Part shown: piece by piece, positions 11,863 through 23,007 of the stretch | Numbering within the stretch: position 1 is the stretch's first letter | Layout of the letters: every line of letters starts with the position of its first letter | Origin: Drosophila miranda | Lineage: Eukaryota; Arthropoda; Insecta; Diptera; Drosophilidae | Length of the DNA stretch: 64,000 nucleotides | Reading direction: 5' to 3' | Assembly (NCBI RefSeq): GCF_003369915.1 | Contig: NW_022881614.1 | Span: forward strand, 4,671,001 to 4,735,000 | The notes under the pieces: generated by a model | The model's input: the letters and a program-made list of their open reading frames with translations, nothing else | The model's database searches: none | Told to the model about the DNA's origin: nothing | Translations under genes and position numbers: made by a program

Positions 11863-12234
11863 ATGCAGGAAGCAGCTGCTCGAGTGCCAGGTGCAGTGGA
11901 AAAACTGCGATCGGAGAATCAGGAACTGCAGCGCGAACTTTTCCATATATTAAAAACCTACATATCCACGCTAAATGAAATTCAATTTTCAACAATTTCT
12001 ACATTGCCAAATTTCCTGCCATTCTATACAATTACAGAGGTTCCCGATGATCAAGACGTAATCACGACAAGCCGCCTTCGTAAAGAAGCGCCGATTGCTG
12101 CGTTCGACGATCATCCCAGCGTAGCCGCCAGCTGCGCCCAAGCAAGCATCTTCAAGAGGGCCGTTGGAAAAATAGCGGTTCTGCCCCTTCAGGATGGATC
12201 TGTTGAAAGCCTTTGCCTTCCAACGGGGGGTGAA
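11863..12234 (+). pseudogene. BEL/Pao pol C-terminal remnant
   Basis: A frame of 132 residues holding a short heptad-like stretch (KLRSENQELQREL), then FKRAVGKIAVLPL and a tail GGECSEQNPAD that runs into the LTR. FKRA.GK..VLP close to the end of pol is typical of BEL/Pao elements. A purine tract (ACGGGGGGTGAA) immediately upstream of the LTR is a plausible polypurine tract. Confidence 0.7.
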
Positions 12235-12606
12235 TGTTCGGAGCAGAACCCAGCCGATTAGCTGCTTGCCAAATAGCACCTAATTCTTGGCCCTCAGCCG
12301 CTTATTTTGTTTGTTACTTATGTCTATGTCACTCATTTGTTTGTTAAAGCTTTGCGCTTGCTTGCCCTGCTAAACGCTCTCTGCCAGCTCGCTCTTCGCT
12401 ATCTCCGCTTTGCGTCTGCCTACCGACGTCGGATGAGCGAAGCTGCGCTTAGCGATCGGAGCGGCAATGTAAAGGGCAGGCAAGCCACACTTGCAATTTG
12501 GATGTCACGCATTAAAGAACATATCGTAATTTTATTTCTGCGCCGAGTTTTGTTTAATTCGAAATAATTAGTCGGCCGATTGGGGATAAAAAACATTATC
12601 TCCACA
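12235..12606 (+). repeat. BEL/Pao 3' LTR
   Basis: Starts TGTTCGGAGC right after the purine tract and ends ATCTCCACA where Helitron sequence starts, giving a TG...CA LTR of about 372 bp. There is no 5' LTR in the window to confirm the ends. Confidence 0.7.
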
Positions 12607-13350
12607 TACGTTTTATAGTGAGATCTAACAGGAGTGCGATTACTAAATTTGGTTACTCTAGCGTTAATAGTCTCTGAGATTTGTGGATGCCCCAGATTTT
12701 CGTCCTTTGCGGAGGCGGAAGGGGGTGTGGCGAAATTTTGACACGAAACGGTCAAGGTCCGATATCACAGGAGTGTGGACACCAAATTTAGTTGCTCTAG
12801 CTTTTATGGGTTCTGAGATCCTTGAACTCATATTTTGCAATTGGCAAAACCGACCATGAAACCTGTGTGTTAGAGAGAGACAGAGCGAGAAAGAATGAAA
12901 TTGTTTTCTTGATTCTGGCTATAATAATTATACGATCTGGTTCAGATTTTGCACTCTAGAAGATATAGTCATCTTCTACGATTCTGCGTTTTTAGTTTTC
13001 TCGTATCGTCGAAATTGTGGAGGCCACAGATTTTCGCCCTTTGTGGGGGCGGAAGTGGGCGGGGCGAAGTTTTGAAATATTTTTGTAGCAGTGACATATC
13101 ACAGAAGTCTGGATCCAAAACATCGTTGCTATAGCTCTTATAGTCTTTGAAAACTAGGCGCTGAAGGGGACGGACAGACGGACGGACGGACAGACGGACA
13201 GACAGACATGGCTCAATCGACTCGGCTTATGATGCTGATCAAGAATATATATACTTTATGGGGTCGGAAACGATTCCTTCTGGACGTTACACACATCCAC
13301 TTTTACCACAAATCTAATATACCCCAAAACTCATTTTGAGTATCGGGTAT
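12607..13350 (-). mobile_element. DINE-1-type Helitron, truncated, array copy 1
   Basis: Reverse orientation, starting inside the element next to the BEL LTR and ending with AGTATCGGGTAT. It keeps the GA-rich block near 12870-12896 and the GGAC minisatellite. First of six head-to-tail copies. Confidence 0.88.
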
Positions 13351-13351
13351 G

Positions 13352-14433
13352 ACGAGGGGGAACGTTGTGAGTTGCTGCGGACGCCGCAACTCTACATTTA
13401 TACCCGATACTTAGTCAGTATGGCTCTCCTCCGGCAGACGCCGCTAATATTAAACGACACGACAAAGAGTGCGTGCGAGAGAGACAGCAAATCAGTCTGA
13501 GCGTGACGTCGGGCGCTGCGTAGCCACTGCAAGTTGATTTGTTCCTTTTGGCTATAAAAATTATCTGATCTGATCCAGATTCAGCAATCTGATAGATATG
13601 GTTGTTATCTATGATTCTGCGTTTATAGTTTTCTCGAATCTGCAATATTGTGGATGCAACAGATTTTCGTCCTTTGTGTGGGCGGAAGGGGGTGGGGCGA
13701 AATTTTGAGATTTACGTTTTATAGTGAGATCTAACAGGAGTGCGGATACTAAATTTGGTTACTCTAGCGTTAATAGTCTCTGAGATTTGTGGATGCCCCA
13801 GATTTTCGTCCTTTGCGGGGCCGGAAGGGGGTGTGGCGAAACTTTGACATAAAACGGTCAAGGTCCGATATCACAGGAGTGTGGATACCAAAATTGGTTG
13901 CCCTGGCTCTTATAGGTTCTGAGATCCTTGAACTCATATTTTGCAATTGGCAAAACCGACCATGAAACCTGTGTGTTAGAGAGAGACAGCGCGAGAAAGA
14001 ATGAAATTGTTTTCTTGATTCTGGCTATAATAATTATACGATCTGGTTCATATTTCGCACTCTAGAAGATATAGTCATCTTCTACGATTCTGCGTTTTTA
14101 GTTTTCTCGTATCGTCGAAATTGTGGATGCCACAGATTTTCGCCCTTTGTGGAGGCGGAAGTGGGCGGGGCAAAGTTTTGAAATATTCTTGTAGCAGTGA
14201 CATATCACAGAAGTCTGGATCCAAAACATCGTTGCTATAGCTCTTATAGTCTTTGAGCACTAGGCGCTGAAGGGGACGGACAGACAGACATGACTCAATC
14301 GACTCGGCTTTTAATGCTGATCAAGAATATATATACTTTATGGGGTCGGAATCGATTCCTTCTGGATGTTACACACATCCACTTTTACCACAAATCTAAT
14401 ATACCCCAATACTCATTTTGAGTATCGGGTATA
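13352..14433 (-). mobile_element. DINE-1-type Helitron, array copy 2, near full length
   Basis: Reverse orientation. Begins ACGAGGGGGAACG with the terminal hairpin, ends AGTATCGGGTATA, 1.08 kb. Directly follows copy 1 with a single G between. Confidence 0.9.
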
Positions 14434-15545
14434 ACGAGGGGGAACGTTGTGAGTTGCTGCGGACACCGCAACTCTACAGTTATACCCGATACTAAGTCAG
14501 TATGGCTCTCCTCCAGCAGACGCAGCTTATATTAAACGACACGACAAAGAGTGCGTGCGAGAGAGACAGAAAATCAGTCTGAGCGTGACGTCGGGGGCTG
14601 CGTAGCCACTGCAAATTGATTTGTTCCTTTTGGCTATAAAAATTATCTGATCTGATCCAGATTCAGCAATCTGATAGATATGGTCGTTATCTATGATTCT
14701 GCGTTTTTAGTTTTCTCGAATCTGCAATATTGTGGATGCAACAGATTTTCGTCCTTTGTGTGGGCGGAAGGGGGTGGGGCGAAATTCGGAGATATACGTT
14801 TTATAGTGAGATCTAGCAGAAATTCGGATACCAAATTTGGTTACTCTAGCCTTAATAGTCTCTGAGATTTGTTAATGCCCCAGATTTTCGTCCTTTGCGG
14901 GGGCGGAAGGGGTGTGGCGAAATTTTGAGACGAAACGGTCAAGGTCCGATATCACAGGAGTGTGGACACCAAATTTGGTTGCTCTAGCTTTTATGGGTTC
15001 TGAGATCCTTGAACTCATATTTTGCAATTGGCAAAACCGACCATGAAACCTGTGTGTTAGAGAGAGACAGCGCGAGAAAGAATGAAATTGTTTTCTTGAT
15101 TCTGGCTATAATAATTATACGATCTGGTTCATATTTCGCACTCTAGAAGATATAGTCATCTTCTACGATTCTGCGTTTTTAGTTTTCTCGTATCGTCGAA
15201 ATTGTGGATGCCACAGATTTTCGCCCTTTGTGGAGGCGGAAGTGGGCGGGGCAAAGTTTTGAAATATTCCTGTAGCAGTGACATATCACAGAAGTCTGGA
15301 TCCAAAACATCGTTGCTCTCGCTCTTATAGTCTTTGAGCACTAGGCGCTGAAGGGGACGGACAGACGGAGAGACGGACGGACGGACAGACGGACAGACCG
15401 AGATGGCTCAATCGACTCGGCTATTGATGCTGATCAAGAATAGATATACTTTATGGGGTCGGAAACGATTCCTTCTGGACGTTACCTACATCCACTTTTA
15501 CCACAAATCTAATATACCCCAAAACTCATTTTGAGTATCGGGTAT
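14434..15545 (-). mobile_element. DINE-1-type Helitron, array copy 3, near full length
   Basis: Reverse orientation, 1.11 kb, both ends intact. Abuts copy 2 directly. Confidence 0.9.
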
Positions 15546-15546
15546 G

Positions 15547-16171
15547 ACGAGGGGGAACGTTGTGAGTTGCTGCGGACACCGCAACTCTACATTTATACCC
15601 GATACTTAGTCAGTATGGCTCTCCTCCGGCAGACGTCGCTAATATTAAACGACACGACAAAGAGTGCGTGCGAGAGAGACAGAAAATCAGTCTGAGCGAG
15701 TCGTCGGGCGATGCGTAACCACTGCAAATTGATTTGTTCCTTTTGGCTATAAAAATGATCTGATCTGATCCAGATTCAGCAATCTGATAGATATGGTCAT
15801 TATCTATGATTCTGCGTTTTTAGTTTTCTCGTATACTCAATATTGTGGATGCAACAGATTTTCGTCCTTTGTGGGGGCGGAAGTGGGTGGGGCGAAGTTT
15901 TGAAATATTTTTGTAGCAGTGACATATCACAGAAGTCTGGACCCAAAACATCGTTGCTCTAGCTCTTATAGTCTTTGAGCACTAGGCGCTGAAGGGGACG
16001 GACAGACGGACGGACGGACAGACGGACAGACAGACATGGCTCAATCGACTCTGCTATTGATGCTGATCAAGAATAGATATACTTTATGGGGTCGGAAACG
16101 ATTCCTTCTGGACGTTACACACATCCACTTTTACCACAAATCTAATATACCCCATTTTGAGTATCGGGTAT
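15547..16171 (-). mobile_element. DINE-1-type Helitron, array copy 4, internally deleted
   Basis: 625 bp. Both termini are present but about 0.5 kb of the interior, including the GA-rich block, is missing: sequence jumps from the TTTAGTTTTCTCGTAT repeat near 15833 to the corresponding repeat further on. The deletion joins two internal near-repeats, so it could come from recombination or slippage between them. Confidence 0.88.
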
Positions 16172-16172
16172 G

Positions 16173-16813
16173 ACGAGGTGGAACGTTGTGAGTTGCTGCG
16201 GACACCGCAACTCTACATTTATACCCGATACTTAGTCAGTATGGCTCTCCTCCGGCAGACGCCGCTAATATTAAACGACACGACAAAGAGTGCGTGCGAG
16301 AGAGACAGAAAATCAGTCTGCGCGTGACGAAGGGCGCTGCGTAACCACTGCAAATTGATTTGTTCCTTTTGGCTATAAAAATGATATGATCTGATCCAGA
16401 TTCAGCAATCTGATAGATATGGTCATTATCTATGATTCTGCGTTTTTAGTTTTCTCGTATCCTCAATATTGTGGATGCAACAGATTTTCGTCCTTTGTGG
16501 GGGCGGAAGTGGGCGGGGCGAAGTTTTGAAATATTTTTGTAGCAGTGACATATCACAGAAGTCTGGATCCAAAATATCGTTGCTCTAGCTCTTATAGTCT
16601 TTGAGCACTAGGCGCTGAAGGGGACGGACAGACGGACGGACGGACGGACGGACAGACGGACGGACGGACAGACAGACAGGGCTCAATCGACTCGGCTATT
16701 GATGCTGATCAAGAATAGATATACTTTATGGGGTCGGAAACGATTCCTTCTGGACGTTACACACATCCACTTTTACCACAAATCTAATATACCCCATTTT
16801 GAGTATCGGGTAT
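16173..16813 (-). mobile_element. DINE-1-type Helitron, array copy 5, internally deleted
   Basis: 641 bp with the same internal deletion as copy 4, so the deleted form itself was copied. Confidence 0.88.
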
Positions 16814-16814
16814 G

Positions 16815-17447
16815 ACGAGGGGGAACGTTGTGAGTTGCTGCGGACACCGCAACTCTACATTTATACCCGATACTTAGTCAGTATGGCTCTCCTCCGGCAG
16901 ACGCCGCTCATATTAAACGACACGACAAAGAGTGCGTGCGAGAGAGACAGAAAATCAGTCTGCGCGTGACGAAGGGCGCTGCGTAACCACTGCAAATTGA
17001 TTTGTTCCTTTTGGCTATAAAAATGATATGATCTGATCCAGATTCAGCAATCTGATAGATATGGTCATTATCTATGATTCTGCGTTTTTAGTTTTCTCGT
17101 ATCCTCAATATTGTGGATGCAACAGATTTTCGTCCTTTGTGGGGGCGGAAGTGGGCGGGGCGAAGTTTTGAAATATTTTTGTAGCAGTGACATATCACAG
17201 AAGTCTGGATCCAAAATATCGTTGCTCTAGCTCTTATAGTCTTTGAGCACTAGGCGCTGAAGGGGACGGACAGACGGACGGACGGACGGACGGACAGACA
17301 GACAGGGCTCAATCGACTCGGCTATTGATGCTGATCAAGAATAGATATACTTTATGGGGGCGGAAACGATTCCTTCTGGACGTTACACACATCCACTTTT
17401 ACCACAAATCTAATATACCCCAATACTCATTTTGAGTATCGGGTATA
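16815..17447 (-). mobile_element. DINE-1-type Helitron, array copy 6, internally deleted
   Basis: 633 bp, same deletion as copies 4 and 5. Differs from copy 5 mainly by minisatellite length and a few substitutions. Confidence 0.88.
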
Positions 17448-17637
17448 AAAAGCCGAAAAAAAACGAGAGAATTTATGTACGTCCACGATTACTACTTCGT
17501 TTTATGCCAATATCTATCTCTCTGACTATGGGGGAGTCACCCCCTCTTCCATCACACATACATAAATGCGAATTACTCACTCTTAGAGGCCCACCTACCC
17601 CGCGCCCACTTCTTATCAGCCGGAAAATGCTGGCATA
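17448..17637 (+). repeat. filler segment (about 190 bp) between Helitrons
   Basis: Sequence unlike the Helitron lies between AGCCGAAA and the restart of Helitron sequence at GATACGAGAAAAC. It recurs nearly unchanged at about 20447-20636, 26371-26579, 29390-29578 and 35318-35527. The copies at 26374 and 35321 carry about 20 extra bases (GATGATAGAGAAATAGGG). I recognise no gene in it. Confidence 0.8.
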
Positions 17638-18401
17638 CGATACGAGAAAACTAAAAACGCAGAATCGTAGAAGATGACTATATCTTCTAGAGTGCAAAAG
17701 CTGAACCAGATCGTATAATTATTATAGCCAGAATCAAGAAAACAATTTCATTCTTTCTCGCTCTGTCTTTCTCTAACACACAGGTTTCATGGTCGGTTTT
17801 TGCCAATTGCAAAATATGAGTTCAAGGATCTCAGAACCCATAAAAGCTAGAGCAACCAAATTTGGTGTCCACACTCCTGTGATATCGGACCTTGACCGTT
17901 TCGTGTCAAAATTTCGCCACACCCCCTTCCGCCCCCGCAAAGGACGAAAATCTGGGGAATCCACAAATCTCAGAGACTATTAACGCTAGAGTAACCAAAT
18001 TAAGTATCCGCACTCCTGTTAGATCTCACTAAAAAACGTATAACTCAAAATTTCGCGCCATACCCTTCCGCCCACACAAAGGACGAAAATCTGTTGCATC
18101 CACAATATTGCAGATTCGAGAAAACTAAAAACGCAGAATCATAGATAACGACCATATCTATCAGATTGCTGAATCTGGATCAGATCAGATCATTTTTATA
18201 GCCAAAAGGAACAAATCAATTTGCAGTGGCTACGCAGCGCCCGACGTCACGCTCAGACTGATTTTCTGTCTCTCTCGCACGCACTCTTTGTCGTGTCGTT
18301 TAATATGAGCGGCGTCTGCCGGAGGAGAGCCATACTGACTTAGTATCGGGTATAACTGTAGAGTTGCGGTGTCCGCAGCAACTCACAACGTTCCCCCTCG
18401 T
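17638..18401 (+). mobile_element. DINE-1-type Helitron, 5' truncated
   Basis: Forward orientation. Begins inside the element and ends with the terminal hairpin and CCCCCTCGT. It includes the GA-rich block (as its complement, about 17755-17775). Confidence 0.88.
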
Positions 18402-18763
18402 CATACCCGATACTCAAAATGAGTATTGGGGTATATTAGATTTGTGGTAAAAGTGGATGTGTGTAACGTCCAGAAGGAATCGTTTCCGACCCCATAAAGT
18501 ATATACATTCTTGATCAGCATCAAAAGCCGAGTCGATTGAGCCATGTCTGTCTGTCCGTCTGTCCGTCCGTCCGTCTGTCCGTCCCCTTCAGCGCCTAGT
18601 GCTCAAAGACTATAAAAGCGAGAGCAACGATGTTTTGGATCCAGACTTCTGTGATATGTCACTGCTACAAAAATATTTCAAAACTTTGCCCCGCCCACTT
18701 CCTCCCCCACAAAGGGCGAAAATCTGTGGCATCCACAATTTCGACGATACGAGAAAACTAAAA
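18402..18763 (+). mobile_element. DINE-1-type Helitron, 5' portion, cut by non-LTR element
   Basis: Forward copy starting ATACCCGATACTC directly after the preceding copy. It is interrupted at 18758-18763, where CTAAAA is shared by the Helitron and by the retrotransposon coding sequence. Confidence 0.88.
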
Positions 18764-20351
18764 CGGAACTGGTGCTTTTCACTAGGAAGTACAAAGTTCC
18801 GGTACTGATTCCCCCAAGACTATGTGGGGAAACGCTAGTCTTCAGCAACAACGCCAAGTATCTTGGCCTAATCCTCGATAGAAAGCTCGATTGGAAATTG
18901 AGCATAGAGGATAGAGTAAAGAAGGCCACAGTGGCCCTCTATACTTGCAGGAAAGCCATCGGACTAAAATGGGGAATGACCCCCTATATAGTGCGGTGGC
19001 TCTACACCGCCATCATACGACCAATCATGCTCTATGGAGTGGTGGTATGGTGGCCAGCCTTGGACAGAAGGACATGCCTCAATAAACTCAGCAGAGTTCA
19101 ACGCATGGCAGAGCTATGCATAACTGGCGGGCTACGCACTACTCCAGGGGAAGCCCTGGATACTGTGCTGGACCTCCTCCATGTGGATCTCATGGGAAAG
19201 AAGGTGGCAACACTTTCCGCCCTCAGAATGAGAGAAGCCAGACTGTGGACAGATTACTGTATCCCCAGTGATCACCTCTCGACGCCCTTCCAGATATCAA
19301 TCCCATCTAGGGAGGACTGGGGGATGGGCGAACCAGGACCTGCAAATGCGGTCCACTTCTACACTGATGGCTCAAAGCTAGACGGCCGCGTGGGAGGCGG
19401 AGTCTACTGCAGCGAGCTGAACATCAGTCATTGTTTCAGGCTCCCGGATCACTGTAGTGTGTTCCAAGCGGAGGTTGTAGCCATCAAGGAGGCCATTTCG
19501 ATCGTCTCCAAATTACTTCTAGATACGCACTTAGTGTTCGTCTTTTCGGACAGCCAAGCAGCTATCAAAGCTCTAGGCTCAATATCGTCGAACTCAGCGA
19601 CTGTAAATGACTGCCGCAGGTCTCTGCACGAGATCGCAGAGCAGTTAGATCTCTTCCTTATATGGGTCCCCGGCCACAGGGACATCGAGGGGAATGACGC
19701 CGCCGACGAGCTAGCCAGGCAGGGTACTACGATTCCTCTCCTATCGGAGAGGGAGCAAGTAGCGATGCCCTTGGCTACGTGCAGGCTCCTAACGCACGAA
19801 TTGTTCGAGCAAAATGCCAATAGGAGATGGCAGCAAACCGTTTCCTGTAAAGTCTCAAGATTGATATGGCCATATCGATCGAAGAAGCGCTGAGCAGAGC
19901 TGTATAAACTCAGCAGAGCACAGTGCTCTGCAGTTACTAGAGCCATTACGGGACACTGGCAGATCGGCACTCACGCCTCTGGACTGTCAATCCCTCATAA
20001 CGACTTCTGCAGGAGTTGTCGCGACGAGGAGGAGGAGGAATCGGTCCCCCACTTCTTCTGCCACTGCCCAGCCCTTGGAAATCGTCGTCTTCGTATTCTC
20101 GGGGCCGCTTTCCTCACGGACATTTCGGACCTGTCCGTAATCAAACCAGGGACCTTGTCCAAATACATCCAAGCCACCGGATGGGACTGCCCTTAACCTG
20201 CAGTAGTATGCTCTCACGGTTCGGGCAATGCGAAGGGGCACATGCCCATGCGGCAACACAACGGACCTTTTATAGGTCCAAGTGAGCTTGGGGGCGGGAG
20301 GCTCTTATCCCCCCCCCCCCCTCCCGGCTACCGCCTTAACCTAACCTAACC
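18758..20351 (+). mobile_element. non-LTR retrotransposon copy A (3' half)
   Basis: Contains the end of the RT region and an RNase H domain (YTDGSKLDGRVGGG, FSDSQAAIKAL, WVPGHRDIEGNDAADELA), i.e. a R1/LOA/I-like non-LTR element. The frame (18772-19893) ends in TGA but remains open for another 100 codons to TAA at 20194, covering a Cys/His cluster (CRSC...HFFCHCP). It lacks 60 bp (20 codons) at about 19247 that copies B and D have. The 3' tail is a C run then TAACC repeats. The 5' end is a microhomology junction with a Helitron, not a normal insertion end. Confidence 0.88.
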
Positions 20352-20447
20352 TATGGGGTCGGAAACGATTCCTTCTGGACGTTACACACATCCACTTTTA
20401 CCACAAATCTAATATACCCCAATACTCATTTTGAGTATCGGGTATAA
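20352..20447 (-). mobile_element. Helitron remnant downstream of copy A
   Basis: The 5'-terminal end of a reverse Helitron, from TATGGGGTCGG to AGTATCGGGTATA. This is the right-hand part of the Helitron copy into which the retrotransposon family member inserted. The same remnant follows copies B (26276-26370), C (29295-29389) and D (35223-35317). Confidence 0.85.
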
Positions 20448-20636
20448 AAAGCCGAAAAAAAACGAGAGAATTTATGTACGTCCACGATTACTACTTCGTT
20501 TTATGCCAATATCTATCTCTCTGACTATGGGGGAGTCACCCCCTCTTCCATCACACATACATAAATGCGAATTACTCACTCTTAGAGGCCCACCTACCCC
20601 GCGCCCACTTCTTATCAGCCGGAAAATGCTGGCATA

Positions 20637-21400
20637 CGATACGAGAAAACTAAAAACGCAGAATCGTAGAAGATGACTATATCTTCTAGAGTGCAAAATC
20701 TGAACCAGATCGTATAATTATTATAGCCAGAATCAAGAAAACAATTTCATTCTTTCTCGCTCTGTCTTTCTCTAACACACAGGTTTCATGGTCGGTTTTT
20801 GCCAATTGCAAAATATGAGTTCAAGGATCTCAGAACCCATAAAAGCTAGAGCAACCAAATTTGGTGTCCACACTCCTGTGATATCGGACCTTGACCGTTT
20901 CGTGTCCAAATTTCGCCACACCCCCTTCCGCCCCCGCAAAGGACGAAAATCTGGGGCATCCACAAATCTCAGAGACTATTAACGCTAGAGTAACCAAATT
21001 AAGTATCCGCACTCCTGTTAGATCTCACTAAAAAACGTATAACTCAAAATTTCGCCCCATACCCTTCCGCCCACACAAAGGACGAAAATCTGTTGCATCC
21101 ACAATATTGCAGATTCGAGAAAACTAAAACCGCAGAATCATAGATAACGACCATATCTATCAGATTGCTGAATCTGGATCAGATCAGATCATTTTTATAG
21201 CCAAAAGGAACAAATCAATTTGCAGTGGCTACACAGCGCCCGACGTCACGCTCAGACTGATTTTCTGTCTCTCTCGCACGCACTCTTTGTCGTGTCGTTT
21301 AATATGAGCGGCGTCTGCCGGAGGAGAGCCATACTAAATTAGTATCGGGTATAACTGTAGAGTTGCGGTGTCCGCAGCAACTCACAACGTTCCCCCTCGT
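20637..21400 (+). mobile_element. DINE-1-type Helitron, 5' truncated
   Basis: Counterpart of the copy at 17638-18401, distinguished by TACTAAATTAGTATC in place of TACTGACTTAGTATC near its 3' end. The same variant is found at about 30278 and 36218. Confidence 0.87.
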
Positions 21401-21401
21401 C

Positions 21402-21855
21402 ATACCCGATACTCAAAATGAGTATTGGGGTATATTAGATTTGTGGTAAAAGTGGATGTGTGTAACGTCCAGAAGGAATCGTTTCCGACCCCATAAAGTA
21501 TATACATTCTTGATCAGCCGAGTCGATTGAGCCATGTCTGTCTGTCCGTCTGTCCGTCCGTCCGTCTGTCCGTCCCCTTCAGCGCCTAGTGCTCAAAGAC
21601 TATAAAAGCGAGAGCAACGATGTTTTGGATCCAGACTTCTGTGATATGTCACTGCTACAAAAATATTTCAAAATTTCGCCCCGCCCACTTCCGCCCCCAC
21701 AAAGGACGAAAATCTGTGGCATCCACAATTTTAAAGATATGAGAAAACCAAAGACGCAGAATCGTAGAGAATGACCATATCTTTTAGACTGCAGAATCTG
21801 AATTGGATCGTATTATTATTATAGCCAGCATCAAGAAAACAATTTCATTTTTTTT
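21402..21855 (+). mobile_element. DINE-1-type Helitron, 3' truncated
   Basis: Forward 5' portion through the minisatellite to about ATTTCATTTTTTTTCG, where it meets an inverted copy. It lacks 12 bases of the flank after GATCAGC that copy 18402 has. Confidence 0.85.
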
Positions 21856-22981
21856 CGTAGTGAGAACGTTGTGAGTTGCTGCGGACACCGCAACTCTACA
21901 TTTATACCCGATACTTAGTCAGTATGGCTCTTCTCCGGCAGACGCCGCTAATATTAAACGACACGACAAAGAAAGCGTGCGAGAGAGACAGAAAATCAGT
22001 CTGAGCGTGACGTCGGGCGCTGCGTAGCCACTGCAAATTGATATCTTGCTTTTGGCTACAAAAATGATCCGATCTGATCCAGATTCAGCAATCTGATAGA
22101 TATAGTCATTATCTATGATTCTGCGTTTTTAGTTTTCTCGAATGTGCAATATTGTGGATGCAACAGATTTTCGTCCTTTGTAGGGGCGGAAGGGGGTGAG
22201 GCGAAATTCTGAGATATACGTTTTATAGTGAGATCTAACAGAAGTGCGGATACCAAATTTGGTTTCTCTAGCGTTAATAGTCTCTGAGATTTGTGGATGC
22301 CCCAGATTTTCGTCCTTTGCGGGGCCGGAAGGGGGTGTGGCGAAATTTTGACATAAAACGGTCAAGGTCCGATATCACAGGAGTGTGGATACCAAAATTG
22401 GTTGCCCTGGCTCTTATAGGGTCTGAGATCCTTGAACTCATATTTTGCAATTGGCAAAACCGACCATGAAACCTGTGTGTTAGAGAGAGACAGCGCGAGA
22501 AAGAATGAAATTGTTTTCTTGATTCTGGCTATAATAATTATACGATCTGGTTCATATTTCGCACTCTAGAAGATATAGTCATCTTCTACGATTCTGCGTT
22601 TTTAGTTTTCTCGTATCGTCGAAATTTTGGATGCCACAGATTTTCGCCCTTTGTGGAGGCGGAAGTGGGCGGGGCAAAGTTTTGAAATATTCTTGTAGCA
22701 GTGACATATCACAGAAGTCTGGATCCAAAACATCGTTGCTCTAGCTCTTATAGTCTTTGAGCACTAGGCGCTGAAGGGGACGGACGGACGGACGGACGGA
22801 CGGACGGACGGACGGACGGACAGACGGACAGACAGACAGGGCTCAATCGACTCGGCTATTGATGCTGATCAAGAATATATATACTTTATGGGGTCGGAAA
22901 CGATTCCTTCTGGACGTTACACACATCCACTTTTACCACAAATCTAATATACCCCAATACTCATTTTGAGTATCGGGTATA
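21856..22981 (-). mobile_element. DINE-1-type Helitron, full length, inverted
   Basis: Reverse orientation, from the terminal hairpin (GAGTTGCTGCGG near 21873) to AGTATCGGGTATA. It forms a tail-to-tail inverted pair with the copy before it. Contains the GA-rich block near 22480-22505. Confidence 0.88.
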
Positions 22982-22996
22982 AAAAAAAATATACTT

Positions 22997-23007
22997 TATG
23001 GGGTCGG
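22997..23007 (+). repeat. target-site duplication, left copy
   Basis: TATGGGGTCGG precedes retrotransposon copy B and recurs directly after its TAACC tail at 26276-26286. The 11 bases are Helitron sequence, so the element inserted into a Helitron. Confidence 0.8.

Noticed and set aside
20333..20351. Telomere-like TAACC repeats
   Set aside because: They are the short 3' tail of a non-LTR element, present in all four copies. Drosophila does not use such telomere repeats.
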